Of a stretch of 64,000 bases of DNA, positions 53,462-62,585 are shown piece by piece. Source of the DNA: Streptomyces sp. MA5143a (GTDB lineage: Bacteria; Actinomycetota; Actinomycetes; Streptomycetales; Streptomycetaceae). Where the stretch lies: assembly GCF_900290235.1 (NCBI RefSeq), contig NZ_OLMK01000034.1, positions 1 to 64,000 of the forward strand, in the 5' to 3' direction. The position numbers were made by a program, and so were the translations under genes. Below the pieces are notes generated by a model. The model saw only the letters and a program-made list of their open reading frames with translations. It was not told the DNA's origin and did no database searches. The first letter of the stretch is position 1. The number at the start of each line of letters is the position of its first letter.

Positions 53462-54067
53462 TCAGCGCCGGGTATTCCGCTGCGTGTCCTGATCGGTGGC
53501 GGGCAGCAGTGCCTTCACGTGCCGCCACGCCTGTTCGACGGTGAGCGTGCTGTCGCCCGTCAGCAGGGCCACGCTCAGCCCTTCCATGAGGGCGACCACT
53601 CGCTGGGTGAGCGTGTCGACTTCGTCGGTCAGCTCGCCGAGGATCCGGGCGATATCAGCGCGCCAGGCGGCGTCGAACTCGAGCTGAGCCTCGCGCAGGG
53701 CGGGCTCGCGCATCACCCGCGGCCACAGCTCGACCCAGAGCAGCCAGCGGGGGTCACCGGCGGCACGAGGGAAGTTGAGCATGCACAGGCTGTGCAGCCG
53801 CTCCTCGGCCGAGCTGTCGGACTCCAGCAGAAGTGCCCGCTGCTCCGCCAGTTCGCCCTCGCTCCAGCGGAGCAGCTCCAGGAGCAGCCCGCTCTTACTG
53901 CCGAAGTAGTAGGAGAGGTGACCGGCGCTCGTGTCCAGGCGCCGCCCGAGCTCGGAGAGGCTCAGGTCAGCCAGGCCGCGCTCGACGAGCAGCGCCCACG
54001 CCTCCTCCATGACCCGCTCGCGCGGACGCTCGAGTCGGCGGCGTCGCCTGAGGTTTTGTCTGGTCAC
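53462..54067 (-). CDS. TetR family transcription regulator
   Basis: A 201-residue repressor: the N-terminal helix-turn-helix is VMEEAWALLVERGLADLSLSELGRRLDTSAGHLSYYFGSKSGLLLELL, preceded by a strongly basic tail (RRRRRLERPRERV). The C-terminal ligand domain is helical (YYFGS...EERLHSLCMLNFPRAAGDPRWLLWVELWPRVMREPALREAQ). An in-frame stop lies a few codons upstream of the GTG at 54067, so the start is fixed; no ribosome site at useful distance, hence the mRNA is possibly leaderless. It is divergent from the esterase unit and likely binds the palindrome at 54114-54130. Confidence 0.92.
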   Translation of the reverse strand: MTRQNLRRRRRLERPRERVMEEAWALLVERGLADLSLSELGRRLDTSAGHLSYYFGSKSGLLLELLRWSEGELAEQRALLLESDSSAEERLHSLCMLNFPRAAGDPRWLLWVELWPRVMREPALREAQLEFDAAWRADIARILGELTDEVDTLTQRVVALMEGLSVALLTGDSTLTVEQAWRHVKALLPATDQDTQRNTRR

Positions 54068-54113
54068 CTCTTGACTCTAGCCACGGGGAGCCCCACATTG
54101 GCGCGAGGCCCAT

Positions 54114-54130
54114 TTTGAAAGCCTTTCAAA
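54114..54130. promoter_or_regulatory. Perfect palindromic operator of the TetR-esterase pair
   Basis: TTTGAAAG-C-CTTTCAAA, 17 bp, dyad-symmetric and AT-rich in a GC-rich region, 47 bp upstream of the TetR start and 14 bp upstream of the small ORF. Placement suits repression of both genes. Confidence 0.7.
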
Positions 54131-54143
54131 CCGAGGAGTCGTT

Positions 54144-54245
54144 ATGGCATCGCCCCCCGGCGAGATCACCGCCGAGCCTCCCGACCGGGCGTCGTCATCG
54201 CGTTGTGCCATTGAGAATTGCGCAACCGACAGGGGGCCGCAGTGA
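54144..54245 (+). CDS. 33-codon leader ORF coupled to the esterase gene
   Basis: ATG 54144 preceded by GAGGAG five bases upstream opens a 33-residue frame (MASPPGEITAEPPDRASSS ... CAIENCATDRGPQ) whose TGA at 54243-54245 overlaps the esterase GTG as GTGA. No homology recognised. It is placed directly behind the TetR operator, so it is probably the first translated frame of the mRNA and may load ribosomes on, or limit, esterase translation. It contains two cysteines (CAIENC). It could also be non-coding chance, but the combination of ribosome site and coupling is notable. Confidence 0.5.
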   Translation: MASPPGEITAEPPDRASSSRCAIENCATDRGPQ

Positions 54246-55249
54246 AGGTCAGTCAGCACGACAGCCTCGATCCTGAGCTACGGGCACCGTTGGAAGAGCT
54301 CCTCGAGAACTTCCCCGGTGGGGTGTGTGCCATCGAGGACCTGGCGGAGCGTAGGCGTATCGATGCCACGCATGCGGCCGAGATGGCCGAGGTGGTCAAG
54401 GCAGCCCAGACATGCTCCACCGAGGACGTTCGGGTGCCAGGTCCGGTGGGGTGCGCAGACGTACCCGTTCGCATCTACCGGCCCAGGCGGCTTGAGCCGG
54501 CCTCGCCCGCGGTGTTCTTCATCCACGGCGGCGGGATGTGCCTCGGTGACATCGACTTCGAGCACGGAGCGGCCGTGAAGATCTGCGAGGAACTCGGGGT
54601 ACTCGTCGTCTCCACCGGCTACCGCAAGGCGCCCGAACATCCGCACCCGGCACAGGTCGACGACTGCTACGCCGCCCTCAGCTGGATGAGCAACCACGCG
54701 ACATCCCTGAACTTCGACCCAGGACGGTTGGCGGTCTTCGGGGGAAGCGCGGGCGGCAACCTGGCCCTTGCCACTGCCCTCAAGGCGAGAGACCTCGCAG
54801 GACCCGCACTCTCCTATGTCATGGCCCTCTATCCGATGGTCGACCACCGCAACACCACACCGTCGGCTCACGAGGTCACGGAGATCGGGGTGTGGGACCG
54901 AGGGACCAACGTCGAGGCCTGGGAGTGGTTCCTCGCCGGGCAGGAGCCCGACGGATATGCCGCTCCGCTGCACGCGGAGGACCTGGCCGGCTTGCCGCCC
55001 ACGTTCATCGACGTCGGAACCGCCGATGTCTTCCGGGACGAGGACCTCGCCCTGGCGCAGCGGCTCCTCGCCGCAGGTGTCACCACAGAGCTACACGTCT
55101 ACCCCGGCGTCTACCACGCTGCGGAGCACTACGCACCCGACGCGGAAGTGGCCCGCCACATGTGGACGGTCCGGTTCCGGGCGCTTCGCAGGGCTCTCGG
55201 CATTCAGCCGGTTCGAATCGACCCCGATGGGAGTAGTCATGACAGTTGA
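54242..55249 (+). CDS. Alpha/beta hydrolase esterase (HSL/GDXG family)
   Basis: A 335-residue carboxylesterase/lipase of the hormone-sensitive-lipase family. The oxyanion motif is FFIHGGGMCLGD, the nucleophile elbow FGGSAGGNLAL, the acid in IDVGTADVFRDEDLALA and the His in YPGVYHAAEHYAP. It hydrolyses short acyl esters; typical N-terminal cap helices precede the HGGG motif. GTG 54242 follows AGGGGG five bases upstream and overlaps the stop of the small ORF; a TTG at 54218 would add eight residues. Expression is probably repressed by the divergent TetR protein. No signal peptide. Confidence 0.9.
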   Translation: MKVSQHDSLDPELRAPLEELLENFPGGVCAIEDLAERRRIDATHAAEMAEVVKAAQTCSTEDVRVPGPVGCADVPVRIYRPRRLEPASPAVFFIHGGGMCLGDIDFEHGAAVKICEELGVLVVSTGYRKAPEHPHPAQVDDCYAALSWMSNHATSLNFDPGRLAVFGGSAGGNLALATALKARDLAGPALSYVMALYPMVDHRNTTPSAHEVTEIGVWDRGTNVEAWEWFLAGQEPDGYAAPLHAEDLAGLPPTFIDVGTADVFRDEDLALAQRLLAAGVTTELHVYPGVYHAAEHYAPDAEVARHMWTVRFRALRRALGIQPVRIDPDGSSHDS

Positions 55250-55289
55250 TCATCGGCGTCGACCCTGAGAGGGCGTTTCCTCACGATGC

Positions 55290-55331
55290 GTCGCCGGGCG
55301 TGAGGAGAAGGTGCTCCTCACGCCCGGCGAC
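55290..55331. terminator. Perfect 18-bp hairpin terminator
   Basis: GTCGCCGGGCGTGAGGAG and its complement pair over a 6-nt loop between the convergent esterase and GH43 genes, serving both strands. Confidence 0.8.
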
Positions 55332-55349
55332 ACAGGGGTCATTCACGTG

Positions 55350-56780
55350 TCAGACGACCATCCACTGCTGGTTGACACCGGTGTTGCAGGTGGACTGTTC
55401 CAGGGCCGCCCCATTGGCGGTGGATGCTCCGGCGACTTGCAGGCACTTGCCGCTGTTGACGTTGGTGTAGGTGACGTAGCCGCCGATCACGGCGGTCTTC
55501 CTCCACAGCTGGTGCGAGGCTCCGGTGCAGGTCGACTGAACGGCCGCGGCGCCGTTGGCGGTGGCGGCGCCGGCGATCTGCAGGCACTTGCCGCTGTTGA
55601 CGTTGACGAGCCGGTAGTCGGAGCCGACGGCGGTGGGGACCCATTGCTGGTTGGTACCGGAGTTGCAGTTCCCCGAGTTCACCGATGCCTCGTCGGCCGT
55701 GCTCGCGAACCAGACGTCGGCGCATTTGTCGGCGTTGCGGTTGAGGAGGTGGTTGTTCGCGGCCCCGAGCGGGCCCGCGAGGACGGGCCAGCCGTTCGCG
55801 AAGGTCACCTGACGGATGTCGAGCGTCTCCCGTCCGGCGTTGTCGGCGTCGTAGTAGTGGTAGGCGAGGAACTTGGAGGCGCCGTCGTCGTAGGCGTCCG
55901 CGCCACCGGCCGCCACCTTGGGGCGGGCTCCGGTGAGGACGGTGGTTCCGCCGTTCGAGAGCATGTTGACGCCGCTCTGGTCGAGGTACGGGCCGGTGAT
56001 GCTGGTGGACCGCCCGACCACCGTGTAGTAGTTGCTGTTGGTTCCGCTGCAGCACAGCCCCTTGGAGCCGAAGAGGTAGTAGTAGCCGCCGTTGAGGATG
56101 ATCGTGGGGTTCTCGATGCCGACGGCGAGGTGCCAGAGGTTGTTGTCGGTGGTCGACAGTTTGCCGGTGGCCTCGTCCAGGACGTGCATGTAGGTGCCGG
56201 GGCCGGTGAAGGAGCCCCAGGTGATGTACAGCCGGCCGTCGGGTCCCCAGTCGACGTTGGGGTCGATCGGGTAGTTGACGTCCGTGACCATGCCCTGGTC
56301 GGTCCAGGGGCCCTCGATGTCGGTGGCGGTGGCCAGACCCATCACCGCGTAGGCGGAACCCCAGAGTGAACCGGCGTAGTACAAGTGGTACTTGCCGTTG
56401 AAGTACTTGATGTCGGGGGCCCAGATGTTCGGCGGGGTCGAGCCGAGCTTGGCGGTGATCCAGGACGGCGTCGACGACCAGACGTTGCCGACCTTCGTCC
56501 ACCCGGACGCCGCGGTGCCGGCGCACGTCTTGCGCACGGTGATGGATCCGCTGGGGTTGAGCGGGTCGTTCTCGAAACCGGTGGAGAAGCCGTAGTAGCA
56601 GCTGCCCACCTTGATGAGGCTGGGGTCGTGCATGCGCAGGTCACCGCTGAGTGCCTGCGCGGGCCCGGCGGTGACCGGGCCCAGGAGGGTGAGCAGTGCC
56701 ACCAGGATCGATGCGAGGGCGGGGCGTCGGGCCCTGCCGCGTATGGCGGGGCGGGGCGGTTCGGTGTCATGTCCGGTCAC
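55350..56780 (-). CDS. Secreted GH43 glycoside hydrolase with CBM13 (ricin-type) domain
   Basis: A 476-residue exported arabinan-type hydrolase. After a signal peptide (ALASILVALLTLLGPVTAGPAQA), a five-bladed GH43 domain spans about 45-330: LRMHDPSLIKVGSCYYGFSTG (base Asp), NIWAPDIKYFNGKYHLYYAGS, DPNVDWGPDGRLYITWGSFTG and AVGIENPTIILNGGYYYLFGSKG (acid Glu). The C-terminal 130 residues form a ricin-B carbohydrate-binding module with three QxW repeats (NQQWVPT, HQLWRKT, NQQWMVV) and KCLQIAG/KCLQVAG units. It probably attacks alpha-1,5-arabinan or related side chains of pectin. GTG 56780 follows AAGGAG. It is the last gene of the LacI-linked locus; 26 bp separate it from GH78. Confidence 0.88.
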   Translation of the reverse strand: MTGHDTEPPRPAIRGRARRPALASILVALLTLLGPVTAGPAQALSGDLRMHDPSLIKVGSCYYGFSTGFENDPLNPSGSITVRKTCAGTAASGWTKVGNVWSSTPSWITAKLGSTPPNIWAPDIKYFNGKYHLYYAGSLWGSAYAVMGLATATDIEGPWTDQGMVTDVNYPIDPNVDWGPDGRLYITWGSFTGPGTYMHVLDEATGKLSTTDNNLWHLAVGIENPTIILNGGYYYLFGSKGLCCSGTNSNYYTVVGRSTSITGPYLDQSGVNMLSNGGTTVLTGARPKVAAGGADAYDDGASKFLAYHYYDADNAGRETLDIRQVTFANGWPVLAGPLGAANNHLLNRNADKCADVWFASTADEASVNSGNCNSGTNQQWVPTAVGSDYRLVNVNSGKCLQIAGAATANGAAAVQSTCTGASHQLWRKTAVIGGYVTYTNVNSGKCLQVAGASTANGAALEQSTCNTGVNQQWMVV

Positions 56781-56806
56781 GCGAGACTCCTTCGTGTCGC
56801 TGTGGC

Positions 56807-59425
56807 TCAGTGGGTCGTGTCGGGGTCGGAGCCAAGGTGGTGCCGACGCGTGCTCGTGGTCCCGGTCGGCAGGAAGGTCACGCCTCCGTCGGGCCACTCG
56901 ATGCGTCCGGTCGCGCCGGTGGGCACCGTCGTCCGCACGGTGAGCTCCGTCCGTCCGAGCTCCCATCGGATCGCCACGCGCCCGTACGGCGACTCGTGGG
57001 CGGCGCTCGCCCAGCTGATGCCGCCACCCGGACGGGGGCGGAAGACGACCTCCCGATAACCGGGCGCGCTCGCATCGAGTCCCGCGACGGTGGTGTGCAG
57101 CCACTGGGCGACGGCGCCCAGGGCGTAGTGGTTGAACGAGGTCATCTCGCCCGGATTGACGGTGCCGTCGGGCAGCATGCTGTCCCAGCGTTCCCAGACG
57201 GTCGTGGCGTCGTGCTTGAGCGCGTAGAGCCATGAGGGGCACTCCTGCTGGAGGAGCAGGGCGTAGGCGCTGTCGTCGTGGCCGGTGGCGCTCAGGGCGG
57301 GTGCCACCAGCGGGGTGCCGATGAAACCGGTCTGGATGGTGTGCCCGCCCGTCGCGACCAGGTCGGCCAGCCGCCGCCCGGCAGCGGCCCGGGTCGCCGC
57401 GTCGGGGAGGAGGTCGAACTGGAGGGCGACGGCGTAGGCGGTCTGGGTGTCGCTGGACATCAGGCCGCCGGGTCGGGCGTACTCGGCGACGAAGGCCTGC
57501 CGGACCCGGTCCGCGAGTACCTCGTAGCGGCGGCGTTCGTCCTCGCGCCCCAGGACACCGGCGGTCCAGGCCACATGACGGAGGGACCAGGCGTAGTACG
57601 CCGTGGCGATGAGGTGCCGGTCGGTGCGCCCCGCTCCCGGGTCCTCGGGGGGTGCGAACGGGTCGAGCCAGTCGCCGAGTTGGTACCCGCGGTTCCACAG
57701 GCCCGACTCGTCGGCGAGCTCGGTGACGAGGTCGACCCAGCGCCGTGCGCAGGCATACTGCGCGGCGAGGAGTCCGGCGTCGCCCGAGGCCCGGTACAGG
57801 TCCCACGGCGTCAGTGCCACGACGTCGCCCCAGCCGGCGCCCGGTCTGGCCGGGGTCCACTGTTCACCGCCGGGGATCTCGGGGACGTACCAGGGCACGG
57901 TCCCGTCGGCGTGCTGTTCCATGGCGACGTCCCGCAACCAGGAAGCGAGCATGCCGTGGCAGTCGTACAGGAAGGCGGCGGTGGGGGCGAAGATCTGGAT
58001 GTCGCCGGTCCAGCCGAGCCGTTCGTCGCGCTGCGGGCAGTCGGTGGGCAGGTCGACGAAGTTGCCGCGCAGGCTCCACACCACGTTCTGGTGCAGGCGG
58101 TTGACCTGCTCGTTGGAGCACTCGAACCAGCCGGTCCTCGCCATGTCGGTGTGGTGGACGCGGGCGACGATGTCGCGACGGGGGTCGCCGCCCCGCCAGC
58201 CGGTGATCTCCGCGTAGCGGAAGCCGTGGAGGGTGAAACGCGGCTCCCAGGTTTCCGGGCCCCCGCCCCGCAGCACGTACCGGTCGGTGGAGATCGCGTC
58301 GCGCAGCGGGCGTACGCACAGCTCGCCGTCCTGGAGCACCTCGGCATGGCGGATGACCACCGTGTGCCCGGCCGGGCCGGAGACCGTGACGCGGACTCTC
58401 CCGACGAGGTTCTGTCCGAAGTCCACCAGGAGCCGGTCGCCGTCCAGAGCGGTCACCAGCACCGGCGCGATCTCCTCGGTGCAGCGCACCGGCGGTCCGG
58501 TGGGCGCGACCAGTGTCGCCGGGTCCCGCGTGACGACGTCCACCGCTGCCCAGTCGCCGTCGTCGAATCCGGGGCTCGACCAGCCGGACCGTTCCTGCCG
58601 TGCGTCGTACGTCTCGCCGTCGAGCAGTCCCGAGGAGAGGATGGGTCCCCGGCCGGCCCGCCACGAGCTGTCGGTGCCGATGACGGTGACGGTTCCGTCG
58701 CGGTGGAGGATCTCCAACTGCGCGAGGAGAGCGACGCGGTCGCCGTAGAGGTCGGCATGGCCGCCGCCGAAACCGAGGCGGCCGCGGTACCAGCCGTCGG
58801 CCAGCCAGGCGCCGATGGCGTTGTCGCCGACGCGCAGGTGCTCGGTGACGTCGTGGGTCTGGTAGCGCAGCCGGTGGTGATAGCTGGTCCAGCCGGGGGC
58901 GAGCGTGTGGTCGCCGACGCGGCGGCCGTTGATCTCGATCTCGTACAGGCCGTGGGCGGTGACGTACAGCCGGGCGCGCTCCACCTCCGCGCCGGCCTGG
59001 AAGTCCTTGCGCAGCAGCGGTGGACGCCGCTCCGCGTCGCGCCGCTCGACCGACCCGCGCTGCGGCGAGATGGCCTGCGCGGTCCAGTCCGTGGGCTCCA
59101 ACAGGCCCGTCTCCAGGTGCAGGGCCGGGCTCCAGTCGGAGGCCGCGCCATCGGCTCCGCGGACCCGGAGGCGTACCCTGGCGGGTTCCCGCGATGCCAG
59201 TGGCCGGTCCGGCCAGTCGACGAGGACGGATGCCTCGGAGGTCGTCCAGGGCGCGCGGTGCGTTCCCTCGGGGCGGGCGATCTCGATCTGGTAGGCGTGC
59301 TGAGTCCACCCGGGAGGCGCCGCGGTCTTCCAGGAGAGCCGGGGAGAGGACTCGCCGATGCCGAACGGCTCCCGGTGGTGCTCCGCGGTCGGAGCGGCCA
59401 CGCTCGGTACGGGCCGGTGGGTCAT
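56807..59425 (-). CDS. GH78 alpha-L-rhamnosidase
   Basis: An 872-residue glycosidase removing terminal alpha-L-rhamnose. It has the family layout: N-terminal Ig-like domain (SPRLSWKT ... YQIEIARPEG), rhamnosidase N domain with DFGQNLVGRVRVTVSGPAG ... IRHAEVLQDGELCVRPLRDAISTDRYVLRGGG, then the (alpha/alpha)6 barrel with DCPQRDERLGWTGDIQIFAPTAAFLYD (acid residues) and DATTVWERWDSMLPDGTVNPGEMTSFNHYALGAVAQWLH (base), and a C-terminal beta-sandwich. No signal peptide is seen, so it acts on imported oligosaccharides. ATG overlaps the permease stop (ATGA), so its translation is coupled to the transporter. Confidence 0.93.
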   Translation of the reverse strand: MTHRPVPSVAAPTAEHHREPFGIGESSPRLSWKTAAPPGWTQHAYQIEIARPEGTHRAPWTTSEASVLVDWPDRPLASREPARVRLRVRGADGAASDWSPALHLETGLLEPTDWTAQAISPQRGSVERRDAERRPPLLRKDFQAGAEVERARLYVTAHGLYEIEINGRRVGDHTLAPGWTSYHHRLRYQTHDVTEHLRVGDNAIGAWLADGWYRGRLGFGGGHADLYGDRVALLAQLEILHRDGTVTVIGTDSSWRAGRGPILSSGLLDGETYDARQERSGWSSPGFDDGDWAAVDVVTRDPATLVAPTGPPVRCTEEIAPVLVTALDGDRLLVDFGQNLVGRVRVTVSGPAGHTVVIRHAEVLQDGELCVRPLRDAISTDRYVLRGGGPETWEPRFTLHGFRYAEITGWRGGDPRRDIVARVHHTDMARTGWFECSNEQVNRLHQNVVWSLRGNFVDLPTDCPQRDERLGWTGDIQIFAPTAAFLYDCHGMLASWLRDVAMEQHADGTVPWYVPEIPGGEQWTPARPGAGWGDVVALTPWDLYRASGDAGLLAAQYACARRWVDLVTELADESGLWNRGYQLGDWLDPFAPPEDPGAGRTDRHLIATAYYAWSLRHVAWTAGVLGREDERRRYEVLADRVRQAFVAEYARPGGLMSSDTQTAYAVALQFDLLPDAATRAAAGRRLADLVATGGHTIQTGFIGTPLVAPALSATGHDDSAYALLLQQECPSWLYALKHDATTVWERWDSMLPDGTVNPGEMTSFNHYALGAVAQWLHTTVAGLDASAPGYREVVFRPRPGGGISWASAAHESPYGRVAIRWELGRTELTVRTTVPTGATGRIEWPDGGVTFLPTGTTSTRRHHLGSDPDTTH

Positions 59426-60318
59426 CCCTTCACCGCCCCGGCGGTCAAACCCTTGATGATGCGCTGGTTGATGAGCAGGTAGAGCACCAGGGCGCCTACG
59501 ACGTTGATGCTGATCGCGGCGAACAGCGGGCCGTAGGACGTCTCGCCGTACTGGCCGGTGAAGTTGAGCAGTCCGACCTGAATGGTGCGCAGGTCGTCGT
59601 CGGTGGTGAAGGTCAGCGAGATGAGCAGGTCGTTCCAGATGAAGAAGAACTGCACCAGCGCGACCGTGAAGACGGCGTTGCGGACGACGGGGAACCCGAT
59701 CCGCCAGAAGGCCGTGAGCATGGAGGCCCCGTCGAGAGTGGCGGCCTCGAACATCTCGCGCGGGACCGCGCGGAAGTAGGTGGCCATCATGAAGACGGTG
59801 AGCGGGAGGCCGACCGCGGTGTAGGTGATGATCAGCGGCCACAACGTGCCGGACAGTCCGGACTGGAAGTACACCCGGAACAGTGGCAGCAGGATCATCT
59901 GGCTCGGCACCATGATGCCCAGCAGGAAGACCAGGAGGACCTGGTGGCGTCCGCGCCAGATCATGACCTCCAGGGCGAATCCCGCAGCGGTGCCGAGCAC
60001 GATGATGAGGGCGAGCGAGGGAACCGTGGCCAGGAGGCTGTTGCGGACGTAGAGGGCGACGTGCCCGGTCGTCCACGCCTCGGCGTAGTTGTGGAAGTCC
60101 CACGTGCCGGGGAGCGACCAGGCGGGGTCGTTGACGAACTCGGACTGGGTCTTGAAGGAGCTGAGCAGCAGCCACACCAGCGGCGTCAGCTCGACGACCA
60201 CCAGCAGGGCGACGAGCAGGTTGCGGGTCAGGCGCCGGGCGTACTCGCGTTTGCGGACGCCGGCGGGCCGTGAGGTGGGCTGGAGTTTCCGCGGCGGGGC
60301 CGTCAGGGTCTCGGTCAT
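59422..60318 (-). CDS. Sugar ABC transporter permease (MalG type, CUT1)
   Basis: A 298-residue inner-membrane permease with six helices. The EAA loop that contacts the ATPase reads EAATLDGASMLTAFWRIGFPVVR. The N-terminus (LTPLVWLLLSSFKTQSEFVNDPAWSLPGTWDFHNYAEAW) and C-terminus (LLINQRIIKGLTAGAVKG) are typical for MalG-like partners. With the upstream MalF-type permease it forms the channel of an oligosaccharide importer, presumably for rhamnose-containing pectin fragments given the neighbouring hydrolases. It is 6 bp from the upstream permease gene. Confidence 0.93.
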   Translation of the reverse strand: MTETLTAPPRKLQPTSRPAGVRKREYARRLTRNLLVALLVVVELTPLVWLLLSSFKTQSEFVNDPAWSLPGTWDFHNYAEAWTTGHVALYVRNSLLATVPSLALIIVLGTAAGFALEVMIWRGRHQVLLVFLLGIMVPSQMILLPLFRVYFQSGLSGTLWPLIITYTAVGLPLTVFMMATYFRAVPREMFEAATLDGASMLTAFWRIGFPVVRNAVFTVALVQFFFIWNDLLISLTFTTDDDLRTIQVGLLNFTGQYGETSYGPLFAAISINVVGALVLYLLINQRIIKGLTAGAVKG

Positions 60319-60324
60319 GGGGGT

Positions 60325-61209
60325 TCAGCCCTTGGTCAGGTCGCGTCGCGAGAAGCGGAAGATGATGAGGGTGACGCCGAGGCAGACGACGGTGAGCAGG
60401 GATGCGATGGTGCTGCCGTAGCCGTAGTCGCCGTAGGAGAACGCGGTGCGGAACATGTAGAGGGTCAGGGGGGTCGTGTCGCTGCCCGGTCCGCCGTTGG
60501 TCAGGGCGAGGACCGAGTCGAACACCTTGAGGGTGCCGTTGATGCTGAACACGATCGAGGAGAGCAGGACGGGCGCGGACAGGGGCAGCACGATGTGCCG
60601 GATCAGCCGCCAGCCGGTGGCGCCGTCCAGCCGTGCCGACTCGAGCGTCTCCTCGGGGATGTCGAGGAGCCCGGCGAAGATCAGGACGCCGTAGAAGCCC
60701 ATGGAGCGCCACACGTCCATGACGACGAGGACGACGAAGGAGCCGCCGGCGCTCGCGAACCAGTCGCCGTGGTGGAGGCCGAGCCCCTCGAGGGCCGCGT
60801 TGGCCAGGCCGTTCTGCGGGGCGACGGCGAAGAGCTTCTGGAACATCAGGGCGACCGCGACCGTCGGGAGGATCACCGGGAAGAACACCAGCGTCCGGAC
60901 GGTCGCGGACGACCTGCGAAGGACGAACACGTAGAGCAGGGCGAGGAGATATCCGCACAGAACCTGCCCGACGCTGACGGCGAGTCCGTACTTGAAGGTG
61001 AACCACAGGGCCGAGTGCGCCTGCGGGTCGTTCCAGAGCTTGTCGAAGTTGCCGAACCCTCCGAAGGTGAAGCCCTCGATCACGTTGCCCTTGAAGAAGG
61101 TGTACCCGAGGGACCAGCCCATCGGGACCAGCATCACCAGGGTGTACACCAGCAGCGCGGGGCCCAGCAGGACGGCGATGGCACGGCGGTCTCCCAGAAC
61201 TGAACGCAT
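60325..61209 (-). CDS. Sugar ABC transporter permease (MalF type, CUT1)
   Basis: A 294-residue permease: ALLVYTLVMLVPMGWSLGYTFFKGN at the N-terminus, EAA motif ESARLDGATGWRLIRHIVLPLSAPV, and ALTNGGPGSDTTPLTLYMFRTAF near the C-terminus. Six membrane helices. It works with the MalG-type protein and the lipoprotein encoded 48 bp upstream. The operon carries no ATP-binding gene, which is usual for Streptomyces CUT1 systems served by the shared ATPase MsiK. Confidence 0.93.
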   Translation of the reverse strand: MRSVLGDRRAIAVLLGPALLVYTLVMLVPMGWSLGYTFFKGNVIEGFTFGGFGNFDKLWNDPQAHSALWFTFKYGLAVSVGQVLCGYLLALLYVFVLRRSSATVRTLVFFPVILPTVAVALMFQKLFAVAPQNGLANAALEGLGLHHGDWFASAGGSFVVLVVMDVWRSMGFYGVLIFAGLLDIPEETLESARLDGATGWRLIRHIVLPLSAPVLLSSIVFSINGTLKVFDSVLALTNGGPGSDTTPLTLYMFRTAFSYGDYGYGSTIASLLTVVCLGVTLIIFRFSRRDLTKG

Positions 61210-61257
61210 GACGGCTCTTTCACGAAGGGTGTGGCGGACGGCGGTGGTGCGGCGGGA

Positions 61258-62559
61258 TCAGCCGTTGTCGAGATCGGTCTGGATCTTCCGCATGAAGTCC
61301 TTGGCCGAGAGGGATCCGTTGACGAGCGACGCGGCGTTCGTCTGACTGGTCTCCGTCGCCTTCGTGTTGAACAGCGCCTCGAACCACAGGGTGCTGGTCG
61401 TGGTCTTGCCGATGGTGTCCTGGACCGTCTGCGTGAGCGGGGGAAGGGTGCCGGTGTCGCCGTTGGGCTTGAACCCGGAGACGGTGCCCTGGTCCTTCAG
61501 GGAAGCGGCGCCGTAGTTCTTGGTGATGCAGGAGAGCCAGGCACCGACCTTGGCGTCGTAGGACTTGGCGGAGACGGCGACCGGCAGACCGACGTTGGCC
61601 GGGATCTGGTCCGCGCTGCCCTTGCCGCCCGCGACCGTGGGGAACGGCATGAAGCCGACGTTGTCCGCGCCGATCTTGTTCTTGGTCTTGTCGTTGAAGT
61701 CGCCGAGTGCCCAGCTGCCCATGTAGAACATGGCGGCCTTGCCGGTGAGGAACTGCTGGGTCGCGGTGTCGTAGTCGATCGATCCGACGCCCTTGCCGAA
61801 GTAGCCCGCCTTGCCGAGGTCGGCGATGGCCTGGGCGGCCTTCACATAGGCGGGGTCGGTCAGCTTGGCCTTGCCGTCCGCGACGTCCTGGAGGGCGTCC
61901 GGGCCGAGGTCGCGGTAGAGGTAGCCGCTGACGAGGCGGGTGAGGGGCCAGCCGTCCTTGCCGTCCGCGGAGAACGGGGTGACACCGGCACCCTTGAACT
62001 TCTTGGCCGCGGCGACCAGTTCGTCGTAGGTGGTCGGCGTGGCGACGCCGTTCTCGGTGAAGAGCTTCTTGTTGTACCAGATGCCCTCGATGTTGAACTG
62101 GTACGGCATCACGTTGAACTTGCCGTACAAGTTCTCGACGGTCTTGATCGCCGCCGGCTGGAGGTCGTCCCAGACACCGAGGTCCTTGAGCGTCTTCTCC
62201 AGGTCGAGGACCTGGCCGGCCTTGTCCAGGGTCTTGGTGAGCTGCGGGGTGCCGCCCGCCGCGAACTGCACCGGCAGGGCGTTCTGCCCGGCGAGCAGCT
62301 GCACCTTCTGGTCGACGTTGCCGATCGGGAGCGTCTGGATCTTCAGCGGTAGGGCCGTGTTCTGCGTCTTGCACGCGCCCTTGCTCAGGGTGGTGAGCTC
62401 CTGCTGCACGATGTGGTTGTCATCGTTGATGGTGAGGCTGAATTCCTTGGCGCCGCCGCTCGACGTGTTCGAACCGCCGCCGCAGGCGCTCAGCAGAAGA
62501 CCGGCGGAGGTGGCGGTCGCCAGGACGGCAAGGCTGCGGGGCTTGAGGGTGTGGTGCAC
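61258..62559 (-). CDS. Sugar-binding lipoprotein of ABC transporter
   Basis: A 433-residue solute receptor. The lipobox LLLSACGGG follows a hydrophobic leader, so it is anchored to the membrane outside. The cluster-A style sugar-receptor fold is seen in KIQTLPIGNVDQKVQLLAGQNALPVQFAAGG, NIEGIWYNKKLFTENGVATPTTYDELVAAAKKFKGAGV and FYMGSWALGDFND. Typical ligand is an oligosaccharide; context suggests rhamno-/arabino-oligosaccharides. GTG 62559 follows GAGGAG. An in-frame ATG at 62601 lies inside the LacI operator and is not used. Confidence 0.92.
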   Translation of the reverse strand: MHHTLKPRSLAVLATATSAGLLLSACGGGSNTSSGGAKEFSLTINDDNHIVQQELTTLSKGACKTQNTALPLKIQTLPIGNVDQKVQLLAGQNALPVQFAAGGTPQLTKTLDKAGQVLDLEKTLKDLGVWDDLQPAAIKTVENLYGKFNVMPYQFNIEGIWYNKKLFTENGVATPTTYDELVAAAKKFKGAGVTPFSADGKDGWPLTRLVSGYLYRDLGPDALQDVADGKAKLTDPAYVKAAQAIADLGKAGYFGKGVGSIDYDTATQQFLTGKAAMFYMGSWALGDFNDKTKNKIGADNVGFMPFPTVAGGKGSADQIPANVGLPVAVSAKSYDAKVGAWLSCITKNYGAASLKDQGTVSGFKPNGDTGTLPPLTQTVQDTIGKTTTSTLWFEALFNTKATETSQTNAASLVNGSLSAKDFMRKIQTDLDNG

Positions 62560-62585
62560 GGGGTTGCTCCTCGCGGTGCACAGCG

